A stretch of 64,000 nucleotides of DNA from Lachnospiraceae bacterium (GTDB lineage: Bacteria > Bacillota > Clostridia > Lachnospirales > Lachnospiraceae). Where the stretch lies: positions 1 through 64,000 of the forward strand of contig JAFSDJ010000100.1 in the NCBI GenBank assembly GCA_017436305.1, given 5' to 3'. The notes below the pieces were generated by a model. The model was given only the letters and a program-made list of their open reading frames with translations. It searched no databases and was not told the origin of the DNA. Shown here piece by piece: positions 1-8,285 of this stretch (positions are counted from its first letter, which is position 1; every line of letters starts with the position of its first letter). The translations under genes and the position numbers were made by a program.

Positions 1-160
1 TTGATAACGGGTGTTATAGGATTGGAAAACAGTCTCCATTACCAGCGGTCCGGTGCGTCTGCCGGGGCGTCCTGTTTTCACTAAAATTTTTTTTGAAATT
101 TCTTGTAACGAATCAGACATCATCATGGACTAATATATATAACCAAAGAAAAGGAGGGGC
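1..160. other. Left-edge non-coding stretch with possible terminator
   Basis: No gene is supported here. GAAAACAG (25-32) and CTGTTTTC (72-79) form an inverted repeat followed by a T-run (87-94), which would fit the terminator of a transcription unit lying left of the window. The sigma-factor promoter should lie at about 100-140. TGTAAC at 104-109 resembles an ECF -35 element, but no convincing -10 was found. Confidence 0.35.
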
Positions 161-667
161 ATGGTGAAAGATATAAAAAGGGCTTACGAAGAATATTATC
201 AGACCGTTTTCGGCTTTCTTTTAGGTATTACCGCCGGCAATTATGATCTTTCCGAGGAACTTACCCAGGAAACCTTTTATCGGGCGGCGAAAAATATTGG
301 AAAATTCAGAGGAGACTGTAAAATGTCTACCTGGCTTTGTCAGATTGCAAAGTACGTTTATTTTCAATATTTAGATAAGCAGAAAAGGCACAGGGAAGTA
401 CCTATAGAAGCGGCAATGGATGCGGCTATTGAGGAAGAAATCGAGAAAAATTACATTGACAATGAAGCAAAGCTTAACATATACAAAAAAATTCAACAGC
501 TGGGTAGCCCTATGAAGGACGTATTTATGCTGAGGCTTTCGGGGGAGTTAAGTTTTAAGGAAATCGGGGACGTTTTAGGAAAAACGGAAAACTGGGCAAG
601 AGTGACCTATTACCGGGGAAAACAAATGTTAGGAAAGGAGATGGAGCAGGATGAACGAGAAAAATAA
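161..667 (+). CDS. ECF-type RNA polymerase sigma factor
   Basis: This 168-residue protein has the two-domain layout of an extracytoplasmic-function sigma factor. Sigma-70 region 2 lies at about residues 12-77, with the hydrophobic core and the FRGDCKMSTWLCQIAK segment. Region 4 helix-turn-helix lies at about 118-157 (FKEIGDVLGKTENWARVTYY). It would direct RNA polymerase to a small stress or envelope regulon. The AAGGAGGGG ribosome site just upstream supports the ATG at 161. The end overlaps the next gene by 17 bp, and that gene encodes a zinc-finger anti-sigma protein, so the sigma factor is probably held inactive at the membrane. Its regulon is not inferable. Family assignment is firm. Confidence 0.93.
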   Translation: MVKDIKRAYEEYYQTVFGFLLGITAGNYDLSEELTQETFYRAAKNIGKFRGDCKMSTWLCQIAKYVYFQYLDKQKRHREVPIEAAMDAAIEEEIEKNYIDNEAKLNIYKKIQQLGSPMKDVFMLRLSGELSFKEIGDVLGKTENWARVTYYRGKQMLGKEMEQDEREK

Positions 668-959
668 AGAATGTGATATCATTGCAGATCTTCTACCTTT
701 ATATTTGGAAGAGATTACAAAGCCGGAGACCAACTGTTTTATGGAAGAACACCTTGCAGAGTGCGAAAATTGCAGGAAAAATTATCAGTGGATGAAAAGC
801 TCCTTTACCGAAGTTTTTTCAGAGGAGAAAAAGAGAAAAAAAGGTAAAAAAGCCAAAATGTTTAAGAAAGTAAAGTGGAAAATGGTTATGTATGCCTATG
901 TATTTTTCCTTGTGGCAGTATGGCTTTATTGTGTAACCGATTTGTTATTTGGGTTTTAG
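651..959 (+). CDS. Short zf-HC2 anti-sigma factor
   Basis: This 102-residue protein has the anti-sigma zinc-finger signature His34-x3-Cys38-x2-Cys41, preceded by Cys8 in a CDIIADLLPLYLEE segment typical of these domains. A single hydrophobic segment ends the protein (about 77-101). It therefore looks like a membrane-tethered inhibitor with a cytosolic sigma-binding domain and almost no extracellular part. The overlap with the sigma gene implies translational coupling and a matched ratio. The near absence of a sensor domain is unusual, and sensing may be done by the next two proteins. Confidence 0.85.
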   Translation: MNEKNKECDIIADLLPLYLEEITKPETNCFMEEHLAECENCRKNYQWMKSSFTEVFSEEKKRKKGKKAKMFKKVKWKMVMYAYVFFLVAVWLYCVTDLLFGF

Positions 960-970
960 GAGGTAGTAGG

Positions 971-1804
971 TTGAAAAAGAATAGAACATGTGCGATTGTG
1001 GAAGATTTGCTGCCTTCCTACCTGGAAGAACTGACAAACGATACCACAAAGGAAATGATTGAAGAACATTTAAAAGAATGTAAAAAATGCAGAGCATATA
1101 AAGAAGAACTTCTTGCAGAAAAAGAAGAATTTTTATTGCAGGAGGAGAAAAAAAGCGCCGGATTTAAGAAAAGGCTGTCACGCTACCGGTATCAGCTTTT
1201 GGGGCTCTTTTTAGGAATGGTGCTTACTGTGGCGGCTGTTTTTGGAAGTATTATTTTTGCAATAGCTTATTACAACAGGGAGACTCAGACTGAGGCTCAT
1301 ACAGAAAATATACAGGAATATCGGGAGTTTGATGATTATTATGGAATTTCCAAGCTGTATTTATTTCCTAATGCAACGATTAAGGACAAAAGAGGCGTGG
1401 AGATTAAGAAATATTTGTACGATTGTAAAGGAACAAAGCTGTTTCAGGACTGCCAGATTTTGTTAGAATGTGAATATTCCAAAGAAAAATATGAGGAAGA
1501 AAAGAAGCGAATTTTGGGAATTTCAGACAGGGAAACGGAGCTTTTTGTAAAGTACACCAAAGAGGAATATCCTTATCCGGCAGCCTATGCCATGAATGGT
1601 TATGAGACCTGCTATGAATATGTGCTGTTTTTGGATGAGGAACAGAAAATGATTTACGTGTATTTACAGGGAGGAATTGACCGGAGAGATTTACTGTTTT
1701 CAGAGGAATATCTTCCTTTGGAATATGGGCAGAATGGAATGGAGTTTGAGGCAATAGGGTATAACATTTATCCCATAGAAGAACCGTTTTCTGAGGAGGA
1801 GTAG
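971..1804 (+). CDS. Second zf-HC2 anti-sigma-like membrane protein
   Basis: The protein is 277 residues from a TTG start at 971, chosen because GGAGGTAG (959-966) is correctly spaced; the open frame extends further up but inside the previous gene. A second zinc finger (His33-x3-Cys37-x2-Cys40) precedes one transmembrane helix (about 77-103) and an extracytoplasmic domain of about 170 residues. That domain resembles the C-terminal part of the next protein: both share a YLFP/MVFP motif, a Y...LF/MLFS..QI/YQI core and a C-E/T-Y...Y..E segment. It is probably a second anti-sigma or co-sensor for the same sigma factor. The ligand is unknown. Confidence 0.8.
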   Translation: MKKNRTCAIVEDLLPSYLEELTNDTTKEMIEEHLKECKKCRAYKEELLAEKEEFLLQEEKKSAGFKKRLSRYRYQLLGLFLGMVLTVAAVFGSIIFAIAYYNRETQTEAHTENIQEYREFDDYYGISKLYLFPNATIKDKRGVEIKKYLYDCKGTKLFQDCQILLECEYSKEKYEEEKKRILGISDRETELFVKYTKEEYPYPAAYAMNGYETCYEYVLFLDEEQKMIYVYLQGGIDRRDLLFSEEYLPLEYGQNGMEFEAIGYNIYPIEEPFSEEE

Positions 1805-1806
1805 CC

Positions 1807-2739
1807 ATGCAGAAATTTAAACGAAAAAAAATATTAAAGGGGATGCTTGTTGGAATAGGTCTCATGTCCCTGACCTTGTTTGTATTTTCTTCTGTTGTTT
1901 TGTGGCTTTTTTTAACCGGAGGACCGGCTACAAAAACAAAAGACATTAACAGATATCAGGAAATCTTTGGCTGGAATACTATGAGTGGTATGATGGTATT
2001 TCCGGAAGAAGTGCCACAAGGGGCAGTGGAAACAGACTTTGACTATCGATACAGAGATATGCTTTTTTCCAGAAGTTATCAGATATATTTCCAGTGTACT
2101 TATGAACCGGAAGCTTACCAACAGGAAATAGCAAGGCTCGAAAATGTTCGTAAAGTTTACGGTGGAACTGAAAAGAAGCTTCTTAGAGATGAGGAAAATA
2201 AATACCGGTATCCGGCATATATTGCAATTGATAATCACCATCATTGTTATGAATATGCGTTGGTTACGGGAAAAAATCAGATTACCTATATTGCTACAGC
2301 ATATATTTATGAAGAAGAGGTGGTTTTTAACAAAGATTATTTACCTATTGATTTTATGACGGAAGCAGGAAGAGCATGGGATAGCGGCTATTGTATGTAC
2401 ATTACACTTGCAACATCGGAATTTATTGACTATGACACAACCAGAAATGAAACGGTAGAAGTAACAAATGGGCATTCAGAGCAAATATTAGACAGCTATT
2501 TCGTTGTAAGGACCAAGTTAGACGAGGCTAACCGGGAAATTATTACGGAATGTTGCTTTGATTATTTTGAAAGTCTTGAGGATGAAACTGTCGACACCAC
2601 TTCTTATCCGGATATTAACGGAATGGAATACAAAGATTTAAAGTTAAATGCAGACAGAACAGAAGCAATTGTGGTATATTATGATGGTAGCGTGGAAAAA
2701 GAGTTTGTGGTAAAACTACCTCTTGAGACAGAGGAATAA
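1807..2739 (+). CDS. Membrane-anchored sensor-like protein, paralogous to upstream gene
   Basis: This 310-residue protein has one N-terminal transmembrane helix (about residues 11-35) and a large extracytoplasmic region. It lacks a zinc finger. The first part of the outer region matches the outer domain of the preceding gene, so the two look like a duplication in which one copy lost, or never had, the sigma-binding finger. The start ATG follows the previous stop by two bases and is served by GAGGAGGAG. No family name is recognised. Its position suggests a role in the signal-sensing part of the sigma module, which is inference. Confidence 0.7.
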   Translation: MQKFKRKKILKGMLVGIGLMSLTLFVFSSVVLWLFLTGGPATKTKDINRYQEIFGWNTMSGMMVFPEEVPQGAVETDFDYRYRDMLFSRSYQIYFQCTYEPEAYQQEIARLENVRKVYGGTEKKLLRDEENKYRYPAYIAIDNHHHCYEYALVTGKNQITYIATAYIYEEEVVFNKDYLPIDFMTEAGRAWDSGYCMYITLATSEFIDYDTTRNETVEVTNGHSEQILDSYFVVRTKLDEANREIITECCFDYFESLEDETVDTTSYPDINGMEYKDLKLNADRTEAIVVYYDGSVEKEFVVKLPLETEE

Positions 2740-2764
2740 TCCTAAAAGGAAGTGGGATAAGAAA

Positions 2765-3265
2765 ATGCATAATCAATTAACCAAAAAAGACATTGAAGAT
2801 ATGGAAAAAGAAATCGAACACCGGAAACTGGTAGTAAGACCCCAGTGTTTAGAAGCAGTAAAGGAAGCAAGAGCTCAGGGCGATTTAAGTGAGAATTTTG
2901 AATATTATGCTGCCAAAAAAGAAAAAAACAAAAATGAAAGCCGTATCCGTTTTTTGGAGAGAATGATAAAAACGGCCGTTGTCATCGAAGATGAAACAAA
3001 GGATGATGAAGCAGGCTTAAATAAAACTGTAACAGTAGAGTTTGCGGACGACGGTTCTATAGAGGAATACAAGCTGGTAACAACTGTTCGGTGCAACTCT
3101 GTAGAAGGACTAATTAGCACGGAGAGTCCTGTTGGAAAAGCCTTACTTGGACATAAAGTTGGAGAAAGGGTTCACGTACAGGTAAATCCTCAGGTGGGGT
3201 ATGATTTGATTATTAAGGCTATTAAGGATTCCAGTGACGTAGAGGAGAAAATACGGAGCTTTTAA
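2765..3265 (+). CDS. greA: Transcription elongation factor GreA
   Basis: At 166 residues this matches the GreA/GreB family in length and layout. It has an N-terminal coiled coil (about 1-80) whose tip carries the acidic GDLSENFEYYAAK motif that stimulates RNA polymerase transcript cleavage, then a C-terminal FKBP-like domain ending in GYDLIIKAIK. It rescues backtracked RNA polymerase by promoting hydrolysis of the extruded RNA end. The ATG at 2765 is preferred over one at 2723 because the latter lies inside the upstream gene and family proteins start at the coiled coil. It is somewhat diverged from the main GreA type, so a second GreA elsewhere is possible. Confidence 0.88.
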   Translation: MHNQLTKKDIEDMEKEIEHRKLVVRPQCLEAVKEARAQGDLSENFEYYAAKKEKNKNESRIRFLERMIKTAVVIEDETKDDEAGLNKTVTVEFADDGSIEEYKLVTTVRCNSVEGLISTESPVGKALLGHKVGERVHVQVNPQVGYDLIIKAIKDSSDVEEKIRSF

Positions 3266-3276
3266 AGAAAAAGAAC

Positions 3277-3302
3277 GTTACTTGTTGCGTGTGAACAGTA
3301 AC
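3277..3302 (+). repeat. Short palindromic repeat, GTTAC...GTAAC family, copy A
   Basis: This 26-bp unit begins GTTACTTGTTGCG and ends GTGAACAGTAAC. The end is shared with copies at 19267, 51901, 52001 and 61459, and in reverse at 12566 and 42683. It sits 11 bp after greA. Its right end runs into ACAAAAGG, like other copies that are followed by a purine-rich ribosome-site-like string. Confidence 0.7.
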
Positions 3303-3411
3303 AAAAGGATAGTGGAAATAGTATATAAGTACCATTGCACTTGAGAATTGATGAGCGTAATATTAAAAATGTGTAGATGTAGGAAAATATTGTGAATGTG
3401 AGGGATTATCC

Positions 3412-5103
3412 GTGAAATCTATATTGTATAGCGAAAACTTACGAAAATTTAGTAATGTTTTCAAGCAGGATGTTGATTCCGCTCTTGAGTGTTTTGAAAA
3501 AATTAATGAAAACATCTATTTGATTGCTGATGATCTACATCTGGGCAGATTCGATATTCGAATTGATGCACCGGCCAGCTTATACGACTCAGAAGGATAT
3601 TTAATAGATTATCCTGTCTATTCCGGTGAAAAGGGATACAGTACGCCACCGATGCAGTTTCCGTACGAAACATATGAGCATGGTCATATTTTAATTCGAG
3701 TATTTCCACAAAAAGATTATCAGTGGAATGAACAGGAAAAAGAAGAATTGGATACATTAGCACGTAATGTGTTTTTTATATGTGGCAGAGCCAGACTGAT
3801 TGAACTTATGAAAAAAATCAGAGTAACAGATAATATGACTGGTATTGCCAATCTTCAGGGGTTTCATGAATTTGTGGACGAGGTGAATGAGCGCGGAGAA
3901 CTGACGTTCTATCATGCGGTTTGTGTTAATATTAAAAATTTTAATTTTATTAACAGAACCATTGCCACAAAGCGTAGCAATGAAACCTTACGTGAATATG
4001 CACGATATGTGGAACAGCATTTAAAGGAAGATGAAATTTTTGCGCGTACTGCGGGAGATAACTTTCTTGGTCTGATTCATAATGAAAATGTTCAGGAGTT
4101 TTTGGAATTTATTTCAAAAGTAAATATTCATGCAGATACTGAATCGAAATTAATTCAAATCAGTTCCCGTACAGGTGTTTACGACATTCAGGTAGGCGAT
4201 ACTGTTAGTGATATAAAGGGTTATATTGAAGCCGCTTTGAATATGGCAAGACAGCAAAATGAAGATGTTGTATTTTTCGAACATTCCATGATGGAACAAA
4301 TGTTAAGGGAAAAAGAAATTTCAGCTATATTTCCTATGGCGCTTAAAAGAGAGCAGTTTGAGGTTTATTATCAACCAAAGGTTAATATTAATGATCAAGC
4401 CATTTGTGGGTGTGAGGCTTTGGTGCGCTGGTATAGAAATGGCAAAATGATTATGCCACTGGAATTTATTCCGGTATTGGAACGGGAAGGGACGATTTGT
4501 TCTTTAGATTTCTATGTTCTTGAAAAGGTTTGTAAGGCAATAAAGTCATGGACGGAACGAGGTCTAAAACCAGTAAGAGTGTCTTCCAATTTTTCAAAGG
4601 TACATTTAAAAAATCCTTCTTTAGCAGATAAAATATTTTCTGTTATAGAGAGGTACGGTGTAGATCCCCAATTTATTGAAATCGAATTGACGGAAATGTC
4701 CGGTTATGATAATTATGATAATCTGGCTCTTTTTATTAAAAAAATGCGGGAGCGGGGCGTACATACCTCTATTGATGATTTTGGTACAGGCTATTCTTCA
4801 CTGAATCTGCTTACTGATTTGGATGTAGATACAGTTAAGCTGGACAAGTCTTATTCAATTCGACTTGATAATGAAGAAGAGAAAACCAAAATTCTGGTAC
4901 GAAATATTGTGAATATGGTGCACGATTTAGGATTTAAGGTGATTGCAGAGGGTGTTGAAACAGAAGAACAGGCAGATTTCCTTAGGGAAATCGGATGTTC
5001 AACCGTGCAGGGCTACTTATATGATAAGCCATTGCCCCTTGACCAGTTAGAAAAACGTCTGGAAAAAGAATTTAAGTACACTATTGAAAATAAGTGTAAA
5101 TAA
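3412..5103 (+). CDS. Degenerate-GGDEF/EAL cyclic-di-GMP phosphodiesterase
   Basis: This 563-residue cytosolic protein has three parts: an N-terminal sensor-like region (about 1-130), a diguanylate-cyclase-type domain (about 135-290) and an EAL domain (about 305-555). The cyclase signature is AGDNF at 214-218 instead of GGDEF, so this half is probably catalytically dead and may be regulatory. The EAL half keeps EALVRW (335-340), the DDFGTGYSSL loop (455-464), KLDKS and AEGVETEEQ, so it should hydrolyse cyclic di-GMP to pGpG. The GTG start follows GTGAGGGA. It stands alone between greA and the infC leader. A matching cyclase lies at 8850. Confidence 0.9.
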   Translation: MKSILYSENLRKFSNVFKQDVDSALECFEKINENIYLIADDLHLGRFDIRIDAPASLYDSEGYLIDYPVYSGEKGYSTPPMQFPYETYEHGHILIRVFPQKDYQWNEQEKEELDTLARNVFFICGRARLIELMKKIRVTDNMTGIANLQGFHEFVDEVNERGELTFYHAVCVNIKNFNFINRTIATKRSNETLREYARYVEQHLKEDEIFARTAGDNFLGLIHNENVQEFLEFISKVNIHADTESKLIQISSRTGVYDIQVGDTVSDIKGYIEAALNMARQQNEDVVFFEHSMMEQMLREKEISAIFPMALKREQFEVYYQPKVNINDQAICGCEALVRWYRNGKMIMPLEFIPVLEREGTICSLDFYVLEKVCKAIKSWTERGLKPVRVSSNFSKVHLKNPSLADKIFSVIERYGVDPQFIEIELTEMSGYDNYDNLALFIKKMRERGVHTSIDDFGTGYSSLNLLTDLDVDTVKLDKSYSIRLDNEEEKTKILVRNIVNMVHDLGFKVIAEGVETEEQADFLREIGCSTVQGYLYDKPLPLDQLEKRLEKEFKYTIENKCK

Positions 5104-5117
5104 TTTTGAAAAAACAG

Positions 5118-5144
5118 TTGACACCTCGAAAATGTTATGATAAC
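5118..5144 (+). promoter_or_regulatory. Candidate promoter of the infC-rpmI-rplT leader
   Basis: A consensus TTGACA lies at 5118-5123. The best -10 is weak: GATAAC at 5139-5144 with a 15-bp spacer, and TATGAT at 5136 is too close. Placement upstream of the leader is as expected. Confidence 0.4.
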
Positions 5145-5159
5145 CTAAGTAAGTGTGTG

Positions 5160-5400
5160 AGATACAAAACGGTACCTCATACCTAAAACAAAGCAGAGTA
5201 TCCACTCTCACCCTATGGCAACTGAGCTTATAGGCGTTAATAGTTTGTAGAATCTCTAATGCGTTTCTTGTGCTCATATTATAGGCGAAGAAAGCAACCG
5301 GAGCAACTGTGAATTTATGTGGATAGTCTGGCTATCCACTTTTTTTACGCATAAAGCGTATTTCACAGTGTTGTGTCAAATGTTGAATATTTTATGGAGG
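5160..5400 (+). ncRNA. L20-type autoregulatory leader of infC-rpmI-rplT
   Basis: About 250 bases separate the promoter from infC. They end in an intrinsic terminator (5319-5346). Upstream, TATCCAC at 5199-5205 can pair with GTGGATA, the 5' arm of that terminator, giving an alternative antiterminator. In Bacillus the same operon is repressed when free ribosomal protein L20 binds the leader and favours termination. The layout here fits that mechanism. Exact RNA limits and the L20 site were not resolved by eye. Confidence 0.7.
5319..5346 (+). terminator. Attenuator terminator in the infC leader
   Basis: GTGGATAG (5319-5326) and CTATCCAC (5332-5339) form a perfect 8-bp stem with loop TCTGG, followed directly by seven T. 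It lies 64 bases before the infC start, inside its leader, so it is an attenuator and not an end-of-gene signal. Confidence 0.85.
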
Positions 5401-5409
5401 TGCACTACT

Positions 5410-5916
5410 ATTAGCGATTTAATGATTAATGAACAAATTAGAGACAAAGAAGTTCGTCTCATTGGGGAAGATGGCGAGCAGTTGGGAGTTATGTCTTCCA
5501 GAGAGGCTATGAGACTTGCAGAAGAAGCAGGACTTGATTTGGTGAAAATCGCACCTACAGCAAAGCCGCCTGTTTGTAAAATCGTTGATTATGGAAAGTT
5601 CAAATATGAACAGACCAGAAAAGAAAAAGAAGCAAAAAAGAAACAAAAGACAATTGAAATCAAAGAAATTCGTCTTTCGCCAAACATCGATACCAACGAT
5701 TTAAATACAAAGATGAATGCGGCAAGAAAGTTCTTAGGAAAAGGAGATAAAGTAAAAGTAACACTTCGTTTCCGTGGACGTGAAATGGCACATATGGCTA
5801 ACAGCAAGCACATTTTGGATGATTTTGCAAGTAATCTTTCAGATGTTGCAGTAGTAGAAAAAGAGCCAAAGGTTGAAGGCAGAAGCATGACAATGTTTTT
5901 AACTGAAAAGAGATAG
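5410..5916 (+). CDS. infC: Translation initiation factor IF-3, ATT start
   Basis: This 168-residue protein is IF-3. The N-terminal domain contains INEQIRDKEVRLIGEDGEQLG, then comes a lysine-rich linker, then a C-terminal domain with KMNAARKFLGKGDKVKVTLRF. It binds the 30S subunit and checks start-codon and initiator-tRNA pairing. The frame begins ATT-AGC-GAT-TTA-ATG. GGAGG at 5396-5400 is nine bases from the ATT at 5410 and 21 from the ATG at 5422, so ATT is the likely start. Rare AUU starts are known for infC in enterobacteria and give autoregulation, because IF-3 rejects non-canonical starts. It is first in the infC-rpmI-rplT operon. Confidence 0.93.
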   Translation: MSDLMINEQIRDKEVRLIGEDGEQLGVMSSREAMRLAEEAGLDLVKIAPTAKPPVCKIVDYGKFKYEQTRKEKEAKKKQKTIEIKEIRLSPNIDTNDLNTKMNAARKFLGKGDKVKVTLRFRGREMAHMANSKHILDDFASNLSDVAVVEKEPKVEGRSMTMFLTEKR

Positions 5917-6010
5917 CCATAATCAATTAGTTTTTAACTGATATTTTTACCAGTTAGAATAGATGTGACTTTCGTCACAGCAGTGGACAAGGATATAGGA
6001 GGGAATTAAC

Positions 6011-6208
6011 ATGCCAAAAATTAAAACAAACAGATCAGCAGCAAAACGTTTCAAAGTAACAGGAACAGGAAAGTTAAAAAGAAATAAAGCTTATAAACGC
6101 CATATCTTAACAAAGAAGTCAGCTAAAACTAAGAGAAATCTTAGAAAAGCAGTTATGACAGACGCTAGTAACGTTAAGAATATGAAGAAAATCACACCAT
6201 ATTTATAA
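6011..6208 (+). CDS. rpmI: 50S ribosomal protein L35
   Basis: This 65-residue, highly basic protein starts [18 protein letters not shown] and contains [15 protein letters not shown], the diagnostic pattern of bacterial L35. It is a component of the large ribosomal subunit. GGAGG just upstream of ATG 6011 supports the start. It lies between infC and rplT, the conserved operon order. Confidence 0.97.
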   Translation: MPKIKTNRSAAKRFKVTGTGKLKRNKAYKRHILTKKSAKTKRNLRKAVMTDASNVKNMKKITPYL

Positions 6209-6229
6209 GTCGTAAGGAGGAATTAAGAA

Positions 6230-6586
6230 ATGGCAAGAATTAAAGGCGGATTAAACGCAAAGAAAAAACACAACAGAGTATTAAAACTTGCAAAAGGTTA
6301 CAGAGGAGCAAGATCTAAACAGTATAGAGTAGCAAAACAGTCTGTTATGAGAGCATTAGCATCTTCATACGCAGGACGTAAAGAAAGAAAACGTCAGTTC
6401 AGACAGTTATGGATTGCTCGTATCAACGCAGCTGCAAGAATGAATGGAATCAGCTACAGCCAGTTCATGCACGGATTAAAGTTAGCAGAAGTTGACATCA
6501 ACAGAAAGATGTTAGCAGAAATGGCTGTTAATGATGCAGAAGGCTTCAAAGCTTTAGCAGAACTTGCAAAAAGCAAAGTAGCATAA
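6230..6586 (+). CDS. rplT: 50S ribosomal protein L20
   Basis: This 118-residue protein starts [20 protein letters not shown]. It has the long basic N-terminal helix and the [18 protein letters not shown] core of L20. L20 is essential early in 50S assembly and in Firmicutes also represses its own operon by binding the leader RNA, here expected at about 5160-5400. The start follows AAGGAGGAATTAAGAA. The operon ends in a strong terminator directly after this gene. Confidence 0.97.
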   Translation: MARIKGGLNAKKKHNRVLKLAKGYRGARSKQYRVAKQSVMRALASSYAGRKERKRQFRQLWIARINAAARMNGISYSQFMHGLKLAEVDINRKMLAEMAVNDAEGFKALAELAKSKVA

Positions 6587-6600
6587 TTATGTAAATTATA

Positions 6601-6641
6601 AAGAACACGGTACTAGAGATAACATAGACCGTGTTCTTTTT
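6601..6641 (+). terminator. Terminator of infC-rpmI-rplT
   Basis: AAGAACACGGT (6601-6611) pairs perfectly with ACCGTGTTCTT (6628-6638), followed by further T. Confidence 0.9.
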
Positions 6642-6730
6642 AATCTATATAGGAAATTTCCAGGAACATTCCCCTATATTAAAACACTTCGTGTTATTTA
6701 TGATTATTTATAGTAAAGGAGTTTTCACAT

Positions 6731-8179
6731 ATGTTAGAGCATTTAGAACCAAAAGTAGTCTTTTCTTACTTTGAAAAAATCTGTTCCATTCCTCACGGTT
6801 CAGGAAATGTACAAAACATCAGTAATTATCTGGTAGAGTTTGCAAAAGAGAGAAACTTAGAATACATTCAGGATGAGGTATACAATGTTATCATTAAAAA
6901 GCCGGGAACAAAAGGCTATGAAGCAAAAGAACCGGTTATTATTCAGGGACATATGGATATGGTTGCGGTTAAGAAACCGGAGTGCACTAAGGATATGCTA
7001 ACAGAATCTTTGGATGTAAAAACAGAGGGCGATTTTGTCTATGCAGAAGGTACTAGCTTAGGTGGGGATGACGGTATTGCAGTGGCATATGCACTTGCTC
7101 TTTTAGATTCTAAGGATATTCCTCACCCACCATTAGAGGTTGTAATTACAGTAGATGAAGAAGTTGGCATGGACGGTGCTTTATTTATTGATTTATCTCC
7201 TTTAAAAGGAAAAAAATTATTAAATATCGATTCGGAAAAAGAAGGGGAGCTGACAGTTAGTTGTGCAGGTGGTATGCGAATTAATGGAAGTCTTCCTGTG
7301 CAATGGGAAAGTATCACTGAAAATATGCAGGGAAAACAAGTTACGTTAACCGGATTGTTGGGAGGTCATTCGGGCGTAGAGATTCACAAAAACAGAGGAA
7401 ATGCAAATGTTTTAGTAGGCTATGTTTTACAGGAACTTTCTAAAAAGGTTAACATAAAAATATTATCTTTGGAAGGCGGCACTAAGGATAACGCAATTCC
7501 AAGAGAAGCAAAAGCAACCATTTTGCTTACAGAAAATGATGTAAGTTATTATGAAGAATCTATAAAAGAAATTGAAAAAGCTATACAGGAAAAATTTAAA
7601 GAAACGGATAAAGGTGTTCGTATTGTTTCTAAGGATGTGTCTGTAAAGCCTGAACGAAAAGCACTTTCACAAGTGTCTGCAAGTAATATAATTAAGCTTT
7701 TAAACACTGTACCTAACGGAGTGCAGGCAATGAGCCGTCAACTAGAAGGCTTGGTAGAAACCTCTTTGAATCTTGGTATTATTGTATTAAAAGAAGAGGA
7801 GTTTTCCGCAACATTTTCTTTAAGAAGTTCTGTAGTATCAGAAAAGGAAAAACTAAGAGATAAAGTTGCGGGGATTCTTGATTCTTTAGGTGGTTCTTAC
7901 GTTTTTTCAGGAGACTATCCGGCTTGGGAATACAAAGAAGACTCCAAGCTAAGAGATACCTTTGTGGAAGTATACGAAAAGATGTATGGTAAGAAGCCTG
8001 TAGTACTTTCCATCCATGCAGGGTTAGAATGTGGTATTTTGGCTGATAAAATTGAAGATTTAGATAGTGTTTCTTTTGGTCCTGATATGGAAGATATTCA
8101 TACTACAGAAGAAAAATTATCTATTTCTTCCACAAAAAGAGTATGGGAATTTTTATTAGAACTTTTAAAAAGTTTATAA
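6731..8179 (+). CDS. pepD: Aminoacyl-histidine dipeptidase (PepD family, M20)
   Basis: This 482-residue protein is a zinc-dependent cytosolic dipeptidase of the PepD branch of peptidase family M20, which cleaves Xaa-His and other unspecific dipeptides. Metal-binding motifs are clear: QGHMDMV (His74, Asp76), GGDDGIA (Asp113/114), DEEVGMDGA (Glu143/144) and LLGGHSGVEIH in the dimerisation domain. Length is as expected for PepD. The ATG follows AAAGGAG. It appears to be a single-gene unit between the rplT terminator and a hairpin at 8198. Confidence 0.93.
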   Translation: MLEHLEPKVVFSYFEKICSIPHGSGNVQNISNYLVEFAKERNLEYIQDEVYNVIIKKPGTKGYEAKEPVIIQGHMDMVAVKKPECTKDMLTESLDVKTEGDFVYAEGTSLGGDDGIAVAYALALLDSKDIPHPPLEVVITVDEEVGMDGALFIDLSPLKGKKLLNIDSEKEGELTVSCAGGMRINGSLPVQWESITENMQGKQVTLTGLLGGHSGVEIHKNRGNANVLVGYVLQELSKKVNIKILSLEGGTKDNAIPREAKATILLTENDVSYYEESIKEIEKAIQEKFKETDKGVRIVSKDVSVKPERKALSQVSASNIIKLLNTVPNGVQAMSRQLEGLVETSLNLGIIVLKEEEFSATFSLRSSVVSEKEKLRDKVAGILDSLGGSYVFSGDYPAWEYKEDSKLRDTFVEVYEKMYGKKPVVLSIHAGLECGILADKIEDLDSVSFGPDMEDIHTTEEKLSISSTKRVWEFLLELLKSL

Positions 8180-8197
8180 TTGTATAGACAGCTTAAC

Positions 8198-8238
8198 TCA
8201 CTTTTTCTTGTATGGAAAAATATACAAGAAAAAAGTGA
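8198..8238. repeat. Inverted repeat upstream of the shikimate-kinase-like gene
   Basis: CACTTTTTCTTGTAT (from 8199) is mirrored by ATACAAGAAAAAAGTG (to 8237), about 15 paired bases with one bulged A and a nine-base loop. There is no T-tail on the plus strand. It could be a pepD 3' hairpin or an operator. Function is not known. Confidence 0.55.
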
Positions 8239-8285
8239 CAAATTGCCAAAAAGTGTGTATGATAAATAGTGAAAGGCTGATAAGG

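Noticed and set aside
1404..2244. Minus-strand frames of 110-180 codons
   Set aside because: They lie opposite well-supported genes with good ribosome sites and have no family features.
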